Positions 33,044-42,372 of a DNA stretch of 64,000 nt are shown one piece after another. Source of the stretch: Intrasporangium calvum DSM 43043 (lineage in GTDB: Bacteria; Actinomycetota; Actinomycetes; Actinomycetales; Dermatophilaceae); assembly GCF_000184685.1 (NCBI RefSeq), contig NC_014830.1:930001-994000 (forward strand), written 5' to 3'. The notes below the pieces were generated by a model. It had not been told where the DNA came from. It was given only the letters and a program-made list of their open reading frames with translations, and did no database searches. How positions within the stretch are numbered: position 1 is the stretch's first letter; each line of letters starts with the position of its first letter. The translations under genes and the position numbers were made by a program.

Positions 33044-36000
33044 ATGACCGACGCCCCACGACCCGCCGCCTCGCCGGCGGAGTCGACGTCGGGGGACCCA
33101 CGCGCCGACCGGGTCGCAGCGGCGGTCAAGACGTGGCAGCGCTCGCTCGTCGACCTCGGCGGGCGCAACACCCTGCTCTGGTACCGCGACCTGCCCTCCG
33201 GCACCCTTGACCTCACCACGGCCCACCCCGGCGGCGTCTCGATGCTCCTCGCCGGCCGCAGGACGCGCCTGTCCGACCTCATGCGTGAGCCCGCTGCGCT
33301 CGCGGAGGCCCGGCGACGCGCCCGGGCGATCCGTGCCAAGGCCCAGGAGCTCAAGGAGGAGCGCGGCATCGCCGCGGGCTTCCTCGCCATCGGCATGGCG
33401 ACGTGGACCGTGGCCCGCGCACCGCGGCCCCCAGCGGCCCCCGTCCTGCTGTGGCCCCTCGAGCTGCGGCCGACCGGTCCGGCGCAGGACGACTTCGACA
33501 TCGTCCTCGGGCCGGAGGTCGAGTTCAACCCGGTCCTCATCGAGTACCTGCGGTCCGAGCAGGCCATCGAGGTCGACGGCGAGGCGCTCGCCGACCTCGC
33601 CACCCGCGGCGACACCTTCGACCCCTATCCCGTCTACGCGGCCCTCCAGTCGGTGTGCAGCCAGGTGCCGGACCTCGCCATCGCACCCCGGCTCGTCGTG
33701 GGCACCTTCTCCTACGCCAAGCTGCCGATGGTCGCCGACCTGGCCCTGCAGGGCGCGTCCCTCGCCGACCACGACGTGGTCGCCGCGCTGGCCGGAGACG
33801 AGTCGGCCCTGGCGGCCGTGCGGCTGCGGGTGCCCGACGCCGGCCCCGAGCCTGACCCGGAGCACGAGCACCTCGTCCTCGACGCCGACTCGTCACAGCA
33901 CGCGGCGATCGACGCGGTGCGGGCCGGCGCCCACCTCGTCATCAAGGGACCACCGGGCACGGGCAAGTCACAGACCATCGCCAATCTCATCGCCACGCTC
34001 GCGGCCGAGGGCAAGTCCACCCTCTTCGTCGCGGAGAAGCGCGCCGCCATCGACGCGGTCCTCGGGCGGCTCGACCGACTCGGCCTGGGCGACCTCGTCC
34101 TCGATGCCTACGACGGCATGACCAACCGCCGTGCAGCGGCCCAGCAGTTCGCCCGCACCCTGGAGTGGGCCGTGCGAGAGGACCGTGACGTGCCCGGTCT
34201 GGACGTGTCGGCTCCGGACGCCGGCGGTCCGGACATCCCGGTGTCGGTCCTCAGGGACCGGCGCGCCCGTCTGGTGGCGCACCTGCGGGCCATGCACGCC
34301 GTGCGTGACCCGTGGGGGGTCTCGGTGCACCAGGTGCAGGAGGCCCTGGCCGAGCTGGCCACCCGTCAGCCGTCCCCGACCTCTCGGATCCGGCTCAACG
34401 GGCCGACCCTGGCGAGCTTGGGGCGCGAGCGGATCCGTGACCTGGCCGGCCGCCTGCGCGACGCCGCCGGGCTGGGAGCCTGGTCCCAGGACGGGGACGA
34501 CCCATGGTTCGGAGCCCGCATCCTGACCCCCGACGAAGCCGCCAAGGCGCTCGACATCACGACCCGCTACAGCACGACCGAGCTCGACGAGGCGGCCGCG
34601 CGGCTCGGCGCGATCCTCGGGGAGTCCCACGTGCCCGCCGCGGGATCCCTCGCCGACTGGCAGTCAGCCCTGGAGACGATGGCGGCCGTGCGGCACACGC
34701 TGGAGGTCTTCCGGCCCGAGGTCTTCGACGTCCCGCTCGACGAGCACATCGCTGCGACCGCGACCCGCGACTGGCGTGCCGAGCGTGGCATCGACATGGG
34801 CTGGCTGACCCGCTGGAAGGTGCGGCAGCAGGCCAGACGGCTGCTCCGTCCGGGCCGCCCACCGCAGGACCTGCACGGTGAGCTCGTCTCGGCCCGGGAG
34901 CAACGGCGGCAGTGGTTCTCGCTCGTCGGTGGCGGCGGTCGCCCCACCATCTCCCCGCGACTCGGCGAAGCCCTCGAGGTGCACGGCCGGCTCCTCGCGG
35001 ACCTCCACTGGCTCGAGCAGCGACTGCCGGCGCAGGGGAGCCCCGCCGAAGGTCAGCAGCCGCTCACCGAGCTCTCGCTGGCCGACCTCCGCAGCCGGCT
35101 GGCGGCGCTCGCGGCCCGGCCCGACCGCGTCTCCGTCCTCCCGCACGTCACGACGGTCCTCGACGACCTCCGGGCCGCTGGGCTCGGGCCGCTCATCGAC
35201 GACCTCAACGCCCGGGGGGTCTCTCCGGCCGCCGTGCCCGCCGAGGTCGACCTCGTCTGGTGGGCCTCCCTGGCCCAGGAGATCAGCCTGCGCGACCCGG
35301 CCTACGGCGCGCACGACGGTGAGGGGCTGCGTCGCATCGCCGACGAGTACGCCGCCGCCGACCGCGCCCACCTCCGGGCCACCGTGCCCCGGGTTCGCGA
35401 GGCGGTGGCCCGCAACATCCGCGAGGTGCTCGCCGACCACCCCGCCCAAGAGGCGCTCGTGCGGGCCGAGGCAGGCCGGGCCCGGCGTCACAAGCCTCTC
35501 CGCGAGCTGATGCCCGCGGCGTCCGCCGCGCTGACCGCGATCAAGCCGTGCTGGGCGATGAGCCCGCTCGTCGTGGCCTCCACCCTGCCCCCCGGCCGCT
35601 GGTTCGACGTCGTCATCTTCGACGAGGCCTCGCAGGTCCAGCCGGCCCAGGCGATCTCGGCGGTCTCCCGAGGACGGCAGGTCGTCGTCGCCGGCGACGA
35701 ACGGCAGCTGCCGCCGACGAACTTCTTCACCGTGGTCTCCGACGACGAAGGGTCGTCCGAGCCGGAGGAGGAGGTCCTCACCGAGGGGTTCGAGTCGGTT
35801 CTCGACGTGCTCGCCGCAGCCCTGCCCACGCGGAAGCTCACCTGGCACTACCGGAGCCGCGACGAACGCCTCATCGCCTTCGCGAACGCGGCGGTCTATG
35901 CCGGTGGCCTCACGACCTTCCCGGGGACGGCGGTCGAGTCGGCGCTCACCTTCGAGCCCGTGGACGGCCAGGCCGTCGTGCAGCCCGGTGCGCAGAGCAT

Positions 36001-37231
36001 CGAGTCCACCACGGCCGAGGTCGAGCGGGTGGTCAGCCTCGTCCTCGACCACGCCCGACGTCGGCCCACCGAGTCCCTCGGGGTGATCGCCCTCGGCATC
36101 AAGCACGCCGACCGACTCGAGGAAGCCATCACCGCCGCGCTGCGCGACGCCCCCGACGTCACGGCCTTCTTCGGTCCCGATCGGGACGAGCACTTCTTCG
36201 TCAAGAACCTCGAGCGGGTCCAGGGCGACGAGCGGGACGCCATCATCCTCTCGATCGGCTACGGCAAGACCCCCCACGGGCGGGTGCTGCACCGGTTCGG
36301 CCCCCTCAACATCGAGGGCGGCGAGCGCCGGCTCAACGTGGCCATCACCCGGGCGCGCACCCGGATGACCGTCGTGTCCGCGCTGCGAGCGTCCGACCTC
36401 GACCCGTCGCGGCTCAAGGCCCAGGGGGCGGTCATGTTGCGCGACTTCCTCGCCTACGCCGAGTCGAAGGGAGCCTCCCTGCCCAGCACCGCGGCTCCGG
36501 CGCGGGAGCCCGCTCGCGACGCACTGCGGCACGACCTCGCCGTGCGGCTGCGCCGCGAGGGGTTCGTCGTGCACGAGGACTACGGCACGGCCGACCAGCG
36601 CATCGACCTCGCGATCGAGGACCCCTACCACCGCGGCCGCGTCCTCGTCGCGGTCGAGACGGACGGACGGCGCTACGCCGCCATGCGCAGCACCCGTGAC
36701 CGGGACCGGCTGCGTCCCGAGCAGCTGACCCGGCTGGGCTGGGTGCACCTGCGGGTCTGGACCACGGACGTGTTCCGGGACCCCGCCCGCGAGATGTCCC
36801 GCATCGTGCGCGTGGCCCGCGACGACCGCCGCCCGCCCGTGAGTCCGGAGGCCACGCAGGCCGAGCCGCAGGGGAGCGCGCACAGCGAGGGCTCCGTTCT
36901 GGCGACACCGACCGAGGGCCCCGACGCCGGCCGGAAGGTCCCTGAGGGGTCTGCGGGCGGGCAGAACGGGTCAGCTGCCCAGGCCGAGCACGAGGCGGTC
37001 CCGGGTCGTCGTCGGCGGCGACGGGTCTTTCGGAAGGGCACGGCGGAGTCGTCCACCGACGAGCCGGCCGGCGGCGAGTCGTCGGCTGGGGACGTGTCGT
37101 CCAGCGACGGGCTGGCGGGCGTCGCGTACGGGCCGACCCGGGACGACACGGACCGTGGCTGGGGCGAGGCTGCGGACGTCACAGCGCGTGACCAGTGGCT
37201 CCGGGAGCAACGGCCACCGCACTACGAGTAG
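33044..37231 (+). CDS. Giant SF1 helicase with DUF4011 and MTES_1575-type nuclease domain
   Basis: This 1395-residue protein opens with a DUF4011-like region (residues 25-280: WQRSLVDLGGRNTLLWYRD). The UPF1-type helicase follows, with Walker A GPPGTGKSQTIANL (about 302-315), DEASQVQPAQA (about 859), the GDERQLPPTNFF motif III, and C-terminal motifs including VQGDERDAIILSIGYG and LNVAITRAR. Then comes a Vsr-like nuclease domain (about 1165-1265) with LRREGFVVHEDYG, QRIDLAIEDP and VAVETDG. A low-complexity tail ends it. Helicase-nuclease fusions of this kind are suspected in DNA repair or defence. TAGCCT six bases before the ATG suggests a leaderless mRNA. Confidence 0.88.
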   Translation: MTDAPRPAASPAESTSGDPRADRVAAAVKTWQRSLVDLGGRNTLLWYRDLPSGTLDLTTAHPGGVSMLLAGRRTRLSDLMREPAALAEARRRARAIRAKAQELKEERGIAAGFLAIGMATWTVARAPRPPAAPVLLWPLELRPTGPAQDDFDIVLGPEVEFNPVLIEYLRSEQAIEVDGEALADLATRGDTFDPYPVYAALQSVCSQVPDLAIAPRLVVGTFSYAKLPMVADLALQGASLADHDVVAALAGDESALAAVRLRVPDAGPEPDPEHEHLVLDADSSQHAAIDAVRAGAHLVIKGPPGTGKSQTIANLIATLAAEGKSTLFVAEKRAAIDAVLGRLDRLGLGDLVLDAYDGMTNRRAAAQQFARTLEWAVREDRDVPGLDVSAPDAGGPDIPVSVLRDRRARLVAHLRAMHAVRDPWGVSVHQVQEALAELATRQPSPTSRIRLNGPTLASLGRERIRDLAGRLRDAAGLGAWSQDGDDPWFGARILTPDEAAKALDITTRYSTTELDEAAARLGAILGESHVPAAGSLADWQSALETMAAVRHTLEVFRPEVFDVPLDEHIAATATRDWRAERGIDMGWLTRWKVRQQARRLLRPGRPPQDLHGELVSAREQRRQWFSLVGGGGRPTISPRLGEALEVHGRLLADLHWLEQRLPAQGSPAEGQQPLTELSLADLRSRLAALAARPDRVSVLPHVTTVLDDLRAAGLGPLIDDLNARGVSPAAVPAEVDLVWWASLAQEISLRDPAYGAHDGEGLRRIADEYAAADRAHLRATVPRVREAVARNIREVLADHPAQEALVRAEAGRARRHKPLRELMPAASAALTAIKPCWAMSPLVVASTLPPGRWFDVVIFDEASQVQPAQAISAVSRGRQVVVAGDERQLPPTNFFTVVSDDEGSSEPEEEVLTEGFESVLDVLAAALPTRKLTWHYRSRDERLIAFANAAVYAGGLTTFPGTAVESALTFEPVDGQAVVQPGAQSIESTTAEVERVVSLVLDHARRRPTESLGVIALGIKHADRLEEAITAALRDAPDVTAFFGPDRDEHFFVKNLERVQGDERDAIILSIGYGKTPHGRVLHRFGPLNIEGGERRLNVAITRARTRMTVVSALRASDLDPSRLKAQGAVMLRDFLAYAESKGASLPSTAAPAREPARDALRHDLAVRLRREGFVVHEDYGTADQRIDLAIEDPYHRGRVLVAVETDGRRYAAMRSTRDRDRLRPEQLTRLGWVHLRVWTTDVFRDPAREMSRIVRVARDDRRPPVSPEATQAEPQGSAHSEGSVLATPTEGPDAGRKVPEGSAGGQNGSAAQAEHEAVPGRRRRRRVFRKGTAESSTDEPAGGESSAGDVSSSDGLAGVAYGPTRDDTDRGWGEAADVTARDQWLREQRPPHYE

Positions 37232-37312
37232 CCACCCCGGGGTCGAACACCCGCCCGGTCCGGACCCGTCGGCCTCCGGAATGTCGCGGGCGGATCCGGC
37301 GTTCTGGACGGC

Positions 37313-37726
37313 ATGAACGCCACCTCGACGCCCTTCAGCCTGCGCTATGCCTGGGCCCGGGGCCTCTTCGAGCGCGGAGACCATCTCGCAGCGGCCGCGG
37401 CCTTCGCCGAGCTGCTGGCCGAGGTCGAGTCCGCCGAGTCCGCCGAGGCTGTCGCGGCCGATGGCGAGCAGCCCGTTCTGCATTCGACGACTGACCTGCG
37501 CACCTACCTGGCCCGCGCGTACTTCCATTCGGCGCAGTTCGGGCGCGCCGAGGAGGTCGTGCGCGGGCTCATCGAGGAGTCACCCACCGACGGGTACGCG
37601 CACCTGCTGCTCGGCCGGACGCTCCAGCGAGCCGGTCGGCACGCGGAGGCCGCGCGGCCCTTGGCGCTGGCCGAGATCCTCGGGGACTACGAGCGCCCGA
37701 AGGCCTACGGCGGCCCGGACGAGTAG
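37313..37726 (+). CDS. Tetratricopeptide-repeat protein
   Basis: This 137-residue soluble protein is built of helix pairs with TPR spacing: WARGLFERGDHLAAAAAFAEL (13-33), TYLARAYFHSAQFGRAEEVVRGLIEESP (64-91) and AHLLLGRTLQRAGRHAEAARPLALAEIL (95-122). An adaptor role is likely, partner unknown. It is convergent with mscL across a hairpin. Confidence 0.8.
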   Translation: MNATSTPFSLRYAWARGLFERGDHLAAAAAFAELLAEVESAESAEAVAADGEQPVLHSTTDLRTYLARAYFHSAQFGRAEEVVRGLIEESPTDGYAHLLLGRTLQRAGRHAEAARPLALAEILGDYERPKAYGGPDE

Positions 37727-37746
37727 CCATCTGCACCCCCAACCAC

Positions 37747-37793
37747 ATCGAGAGAGCAGTTCGTGACGGTACGTCGCGAACTGCTCTCTCGAT
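37747..37793. terminator. Bidirectional hairpin between the TPR gene and mscL
   Basis: Perfect 17-bp arms (ATCGAGAGAGCAGTTCG and complement) with a 13-base loop. The arm is one base from the unit of the seven-copy array at 62.0-62.2 kb (ATCGAAAGAGCAGTTCG), so both belong to one repeat family. Confidence 0.8.
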
Positions 37794-37835
37794 CAGGTGT
37801 TGGGCTCCGCGGAGAGTTCACACCGCGGATGGAGA

Positions 37836-38201
37836 TCAGCGAACGCGCAGGGCGTCGCGGATCTCGGTGAGCAGGATGACCTCCTCGGACGGAGCCTCAG
37901 GCTCCGGCTCCTCGCCGCGCTTGCGGCGCTCAGCCAGCCTGTTCATCGGAACGACCACCAACAGGTAGACGGCGAACGCCACGATGATGAACCCGATCAG
38001 CTGCGTGAGGAACCCGCCCACGGACACCCCGCCGGGGTTCCACTGGGAGAAGTTCGGTGTCCCGCCAACCAGGCCGATGAGATCCATGATGATGACGACG
38101 AACGCCTCTACCACCTTCGCGAACGCCGTGCCGATGACGACGGCAACCGCGAGGTCGACGACGTTTCCACGCATGAGGAAGTCCTTGAAGCCCTTGACCA
38201 T
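37836..38201 (-). CDS. mscL: Large-conductance mechanosensitive channel
   Basis: This 121-residue protein has the N-terminal amphipathic MVKGFKDFLMRGNVVDLAVAVVIGTAF, TM1, a periplasmic loop, TM2 (IGFIIVAFAVYLLVVV) and a charged C-terminal helix. It forms a homopentameric pore that opens under hypo-osmotic shock. AAGGGA precedes the ATG at 38201. Upstream in-frame codons do not belong to the family. Confidence 0.95.
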   Translation of the reverse strand: MVKGFKDFLMRGNVVDLAVAVVIGTAFAKVVEAFVVIIMDLIGLVGGTPNFSQWNPGGVSVGGFLTQLIGFIIVAFAVYLLVVVPMNRLAERRKRGEEPEPEAPSEEVILLTEIRDALRVR

Positions 38202-38350
38202 GGGCAGTCCCTTCAGTTCCAAATGCCTCCTGGTGGAGGCCTGTCGACTCGCCAACCTAGCCAGTGCGGGACGGAAACGGACGCAGGCACGTCATCCATT
38301 TCCGCAGTTTGTGCAACTTTCATCTCGCTGGCTGTCGATGGAGGCCGTTC

Positions 38351-39163
38351 TCATGGCTCGGGACGCACCGCCACGGCGAAGCTCTCACCAGCACTGAGCG
38401 TGCTCAGGTGGGTGGCGAGCAGTCTGGCCTCCGCGGCTGACACGGCGACCGTGATCCCCGGGTCGGCACCGTCTCCCCAAGGAACCTGAGTCGTCATGGG
38501 GCTGGCAGCCGCCTGCTTGCCCTGGCTGTCCGCTCCGGAGCCCGAGGCGTTGCCGGCCGGCCCGCCGAGCACGGCGAGCACCTGCGCGCCGGCGACCACC
38601 TGCTCACCGCTTCCCGTCGCATAGAGGTCCACGCGCCCGCCGGCCTCGACGCCCGTCAGCGCGATGTCCATGACCGGCACGGTCATGGCGGCTCGATCAT
38701 CGGAACGACCGGCGAGCAGACCCGCTCCGGCGAGCCGTTCGCCCGTGAGCATCCCCCGGGCCTCGATCGGTGCCGCCGCCCGGCGGCCCACGACTGCCGC
38801 GATGTCGGCTGCGGCCGACTCCGGGCGGTGCTCCACCGGGCGGTTCTCGACGTGCACATCGGAAGCTGAGATGACCGCGCCTGCCGCAATCGCCCGGACG
38901 GCCACGACGGTCGGCAGGCCGGCGTCGGTCGCCGCCGGCCGCAGAGCCGACACCCCGAGCGCGACTGCCGAACCGGCCAGACCGGCGGCGCCCCAGCGAC
39001 GCAGGCGGGCCCGGCGCGCTCGCTGCAGCCGCGAGCCGGGCAGGGCCCGCCGCGTCGAGACTCCAGCCGTCGAGGGTCCAGCCGGTGAGAGTCCAGCCGG
39101 TGAGGCTGACGGCGCCGAGGGTCTCGGCGAGCGGGTGCGGCCGTGGTGACGCAGGCCCACCAT
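38351..39163 (-). CDS. SAF-domain protein (CpaB/RcpC-like)
   Basis: This 270-residue protein has a basic N-terminal region, one membrane segment (about 57-75) and a SAF domain (about 84-145: VVAVRAIAAGAVISASDVHVENRP, GRRAAAPIEARGMLTGERL), then a C-terminal beta domain as in CpaB, the Flp-pilus assembly factor. No other pilus gene is visible, so the role in this genome is open. The ATG shares one base with the stop of the MTAP gene, so it is translated from that transcript. Confidence 0.8.
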   Translation of the reverse strand: MVGLRHHGRTRSPRPSAPSASPAGLSPAGPSTAGVSTRRALPGSRLQRARRARLRRWGAAGLAGSAVALGVSALRPAATDAGLPTVVAVRAIAAGAVISASDVHVENRPVEHRPESAAADIAAVVGRRAAAPIEARGMLTGERLAGAGLLAGRSDDRAAMTVPVMDIALTGVEAGGRVDLYATGSGEQVVAGAQVLAVLGGPAGNASGSGADSQGKQAAASPMTTQVPWGDGADPGITVAVSAAEARLLATHLSTLSAGESFAVAVRPEP

Positions 39164-40014
39164 CAGGGCAGGGGGAAGGGCAGCGTGATCCCGTCGAGGG
39201 CGCGACGGCAGACGCAGGTGGCCGTCTCGTCGTCCTCATGGGCCGGCAGCTGTCCGACGGCGTCACGAAGGACGCCCTTGAGACCTTCGACGTTCTGCGC
39301 GAAGACCCGCATCACCTCCTCGTGGGTGACCGGGTCGCCACCCTCGACCCCGGCATCGAGGTCGGTGACCAGGGCGATGGTCGTGAAGCACAGGGCCAGC
39401 TCTCGCGCGAGGGCTGCCTCGGGCATCGTGGTCATCCCGACGATGTCCCACCCCAGCTGCTGGTGCATGAGGGACTCCGCTCGCGTCGAGAACCGCGGAC
39501 CGTTGACCACGACGAGGGTGCCGCCCGCCACGACGTCGAGCTGCGAGACGCGAGCCGCATCCACGGCCACCTGCCGTCCGTTCGGGCAGTAGGGATCGGC
39601 GAAGCCGACGTGCACGACCTCGCCCTCCGCGTCGTAGACGGTCTGGGGCCGACCCCACGTCCGGTCGACGAGCTGGTCGGGGACGACGAGGGTGCCGGGG
39701 CCGTGCTCCGGCCGCAGCGACCCGACTGCGCAGGGCGACAGGATCTGCCGCACCCCGATGGCGCGAAGGGCCCAGAGGTTGGCTCGGTAGTTGACCCGGT
39801 GCGGCGCGTGTCGGTGGTCCTTCCCGTGGCGGGTCATGAAGGCGACGGAGCGTCCCTCGACCTCACCGACGACCAGCGGGTCACTCGGGCTGCCGAACGG
39901 CGTGCTGACCTCGACCGTCTCGTAGTCATCGAGGAAGTCGTAGAGCCCGGAGCCGCCGATGACTCCGATCTCGGCTGTGATGTCTGACGGTGTGAGCACG
40001 GTCTGCGAGGTCAT
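39163..40014 (-). CDS. mtnP: S-methyl-5'-thioadenosine phosphorylase
   Basis: This 283-residue PNP/MTAP family enzyme has IGVIGGSGLYDF at the N-terminus, phosphate-binding TRHGKDHRHAPHRVNYRAN, NGPRFSTRAES and the base-site GMTTMPEAALARE. It splits methylthioadenosine to adenine and methylthioribose-1-phosphate for methionine salvage. TAGGCT lies six bases before the ATG without a ribosome site, which suggests a leaderless mRNA. It is coupled (TGATG) to the SAF-domain gene. Confidence 0.9.
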   Translation of the reverse strand: MTSQTVLTPSDITAEIGVIGGSGLYDFLDDYETVEVSTPFGSPSDPLVVGEVEGRSVAFMTRHGKDHRHAPHRVNYRANLWALRAIGVRQILSPCAVGSLRPEHGPGTLVVPDQLVDRTWGRPQTVYDAEGEVVHVGFADPYCPNGRQVAVDAARVSQLDVVAGGTLVVVNGPRFSTRAESLMHQQLGWDIVGMTTMPEAALARELALCFTTIALVTDLDAGVEGGDPVTHEEVMRVFAQNVEGLKGVLRDAVGQLPAHEDDETATCVCRRALDGITLPFPLP

Positions 40015-40123
40015 GTCGGCAGCCTAGGACCGCATCGAGTCCGCGTCCGGACTGCCCCGGGAGCTGGGGACAAGGGGAGCGAGGGGGGAGGGGATGTGGA
40101 TGGACCATCCCGCCCGGCGGGCC

Positions 40124-40162
40124 GATGTGATCGATCCGAGGTGTGGACCGGTCGATCACATC
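40124..40162 (-). terminator. Hairpin downstream of the FmdB-type gene
   Basis: GATGTGATCGA (40124-40134) and its complement TCGATCACATC (40152-40162) form a perfect 11-bp stem with a 17-base loop, 27 bases after the stop of the zinc-ribbon gene. Confidence 0.6.
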
Positions 40163-40188
40163 GTCAGGGGAGGTGGGCCGAGCCAGGG

Positions 40189-40668
40189 TCAGGATGCTTT
40201 ACCGGGGCCGGACGACGAGCCACCCGACGACCCGGACGCGCCACCCGAGGACCCGGACGAGCCGCCCGAGGACCCGGACGAGCCGCCCGAGGACCCGGAC
40301 GAGCCACCAGAGGACCCGGACGAGCCACCAGAGGACCCGGACGAGCCACCCGAGGACCCGGACGAGCCACCCGAGGACCCGGACGTGCCCGACCCCGACG
40401 ACGAGGAGGCGGCGGAATCGGACCCAGCCGAAGCCCCCGCGGCCGCCTTGTCCTTCGAGTCGCCCTTGGCCCCGGACGCGCCGCCACTCGAGCGGGAGTC
40501 GGTCTTGTAGAAGCCGGAGCCCTTGAAGGAGATGCCGACCGGGTGGATCACCTTGCGGAGCCGGCCGTGGGCGCATTCGGGGCAGTCCGTCAGCGGGTCG
40601 TCGGTGAAGGACTGACGGATGTCGAAGGAATGGCCGCACTCGGTGCAGGCGTAGGTGTACGTGGGCAC
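40189..40668 (-). CDS. FmdB-family zinc ribbon with long Gly/Ser repeat tail
   Basis: Residues 1-55 are a standard FmdB/CxxC_CxxC_SSSS regulatory zinc ribbon: MPTYTYACTECGHSFD and CPECAHGRLRKVIHPVGISFKGSGFYKTD. The tail is unusual. After a short KGDSKDKA linker it becomes about 75 residues of SGSSGG repeats, encoded by an 18-bp tandem unit. Family members normally have a short Ser-rich tail, so this one has expanded. The tail may be unstable in length between strains. Confidence 0.85.
   Translation of the reverse strand: MPTYTYACTECGHSFDIRQSFTDDPLTDCPECAHGRLRKVIHPVGISFKGSGFYKTDSRSSGGASGAKGDSKDKAAAGASAGSDSAASSSSGSGTSGSSGGSSGSSGGSSGSSGGSSGSSGGSSGSSGGSSGSSGGSSGSSGGASGSSGGSSSGPGKAS
40215..40388. 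repeat. 18-bp tandem repeat coding for SGSSGG units
   Basis: About eight copies of a unit like GGACCCGGACGAGCCACC (plus strand), differing mainly at one A/G position and at CCAGAG against CCCGAG. Lies in the tail of the FmdB-type gene. Confidence 0.85.
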
Positions 40669-40676
40669 GGGATACC

Positions 40677-42248
40677 TCAGGGCTGGCGGCGGGGATGCCC
40701 GCCAAGTCTACGGCCGTGCTCGGTGGCCGTTGTCGCCCAGCCGGCGAGGCGCCCCTGGTGGCTGAGGGCCAGGATCCGCTGCTCGGTCGCCTTGCGAGCG
40801 TTCGACGGCGTCACGATGAGCAGCTGGTCGCCGTGGCGGATCGTCGTGTACTGCTCGGGCACGAAGCTCTCACCGGCCCGCACGACGAGGGTCACCATGG
40901 CTCCCTTGGGCAGCCGCAGCTCGAAGACGGCCACACCGTGCAGTCTCGACTCCGCACCGACGTTGACCGTGAGGACGTCGGCACCGATCTCGACGAGGGG
41001 CGTGCTCTCGAGGGCCACGTCGACGGAGTGGACCTGCTCGGTGAGGCCGAGGCGCTTCGCCACCCAGGGCAGGGGCGGGGCCTGGACGATGGTGAAGACG
41101 ACGACGAGGACGAAGACGAGGTCGAAGATCCAGCCGGTGTTCGGGGTCCCGGCGACGAGTGGCACGGTGGCCAGCACGACGGGCACGGCACCGCGGAGCC
41201 CCGCCCAGGAGAGGAAGGCCATGTCGCGCCACGGCATTCGGAACCAGACGGTCGAGGCGACGACGGACAGGGGCCGCGCGACGAGAAGCAGCACCAGGCC
41301 GATGGTGACGGCGTTGCCGAGCTGCGCATCGAGGCGGAACGGGTCGGCGAGCAGGCCCAGCATGACGAAGAGCCCGATCTGCGCGATCCAGCCGAGCGCC
41401 GTCGCGAAGCTCTGGAACGAGGCGCGGTTGGGCAGGCCCATGTTCCCGAGGACGAGGGCCGCGAGGTACGTCGCGAGGAAGCCGGAGACGTGGAGGGCGG
41501 CGCCGACGGCGTAGGCCAGCACGGTGAGGGTGACGACCCCGATCGAGAAGAGCGCCGACGACCCCCCGGCGACCCGCCGGAGCCCGGCACCGCCCACGTA
41601 GCCCACGACCACACCGACGACGGCTCCGCCGGCGAGCTCGACGAGGACCATCGCGAGGAGCATCCACCACGGTTCCGGCTCGGCCCCGGGCAGGCCCTGA
41701 GCGGAGAGAGCCACGACGAGGAGGACGACGGGGGCGTCGTTGAAGCCGGCCTCGGCTTCGAGCATGCCGCTCAGTCGGCGGGGGATGGGGACGTGGCGGA
41801 GCACGGCGAAGACCGCGGCGGCATCGGTGGAGGCGAGGATCGCGCCGAGGAGCAGCGAGATCGTCCACGACAGGTCGAGGAAGGTGTGCGCGACGACGGC
41901 GACGACGAGCACCGAGACGACGACGCCGATGGTGGAGAGCAGCGCGGCGGGCGCGACGGACCGCCGGATGTTGCTCCACTTCGTCGAGAGCCCACCCTCG
42001 GCGAGGATGAGCACGAGGGCGGCGTAGCCGAGCACCCTGGTGGTCGAGGCGTCGGAGAACTGGATCCCGACGCCGCCGTTGCCGAGGGCGAGTCCGATCC
42101 CGAGGTAGATGAGCAGCGACGGCATCCCGGATCCCGTCGAGAGCCGCACGGCGGCGACGGCCACGAGGAGGACGAGGGAGCCGATGAGGAGCACGCGCGT
42201 CAGGTCGTCGAGGGTCATCCCCGACGTGACGGACGTGAGCGCGGCCAC
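40677..42248 (-). CDS. CPA1-type potassium/sodium-proton antiporter with RCK_C domain
   Basis: This 523-residue protein has 12-13 membrane helices in the first 400 residues, with the ion-binding region STDAAAVFAVLRHV and EAEAGFNDAP typical of CvrA/NhaP2. A cytosolic RCK_C/TrkA_C domain (about 420-490: VNVGAESRLHGVAVFELRLPKG…HGDQLLIVT) follows. It exchanges K+ or Na+ for protons. AGGAG stands upstream of the GTG at 42248. Confidence 0.87.
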   Translation of the reverse strand: MAALTSVTSGMTLDDLTRVLLIGSLVLLVAVAAVRLSTGSGMPSLLIYLGIGLALGNGGVGIQFSDASTTRVLGYAALVLILAEGGLSTKWSNIRRSVAPAALLSTIGVVVSVLVVAVVAHTFLDLSWTISLLLGAILASTDAAAVFAVLRHVPIPRRLSGMLEAEAGFNDAPVVLLVVALSAQGLPGAEPEPWWMLLAMVLVELAGGAVVGVVVGYVGGAGLRRVAGGSSALFSIGVVTLTVLAYAVGAALHVSGFLATYLAALVLGNMGLPNRASFQSFATALGWIAQIGLFVMLGLLADPFRLDAQLGNAVTIGLVLLLVARPLSVVASTVWFRMPWRDMAFLSWAGLRGAVPVVLATVPLVAGTPNTGWIFDLVFVLVVVFTIVQAPPLPWVAKRLGLTEQVHSVDVALESTPLVEIGADVLTVNVGAESRLHGVAVFELRLPKGAMVTLVVRAGESFVPEQYTTIRHGDQLLIVTPSNARKATEQRILALSHQGRLAGWATTATEHGRRLGGHPRRQP

Positions 42249-42290
42249 GGGCTGCTCCTGAGGTTGCGGTGGCTCCCCATCAAACCACCC

Positions 42291-42307
42291 GTATGCCGCT
42301 GGGCTCG
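42291..42307 (+). repeat. Dispersed motif, single copy
   Basis: GTATGCCGCTGGGCTCG in the divergent promoter region between the antiporter and acylase genes. One mismatch from consensus. Confidence 0.8.
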
Positions 42308-42372
42308 TTGTCGTCCAAGGGGCCCGGTCGGCGCCTCCCGCAGTCCACCGGGTCGTGGCCTAGGCTCTTGGC

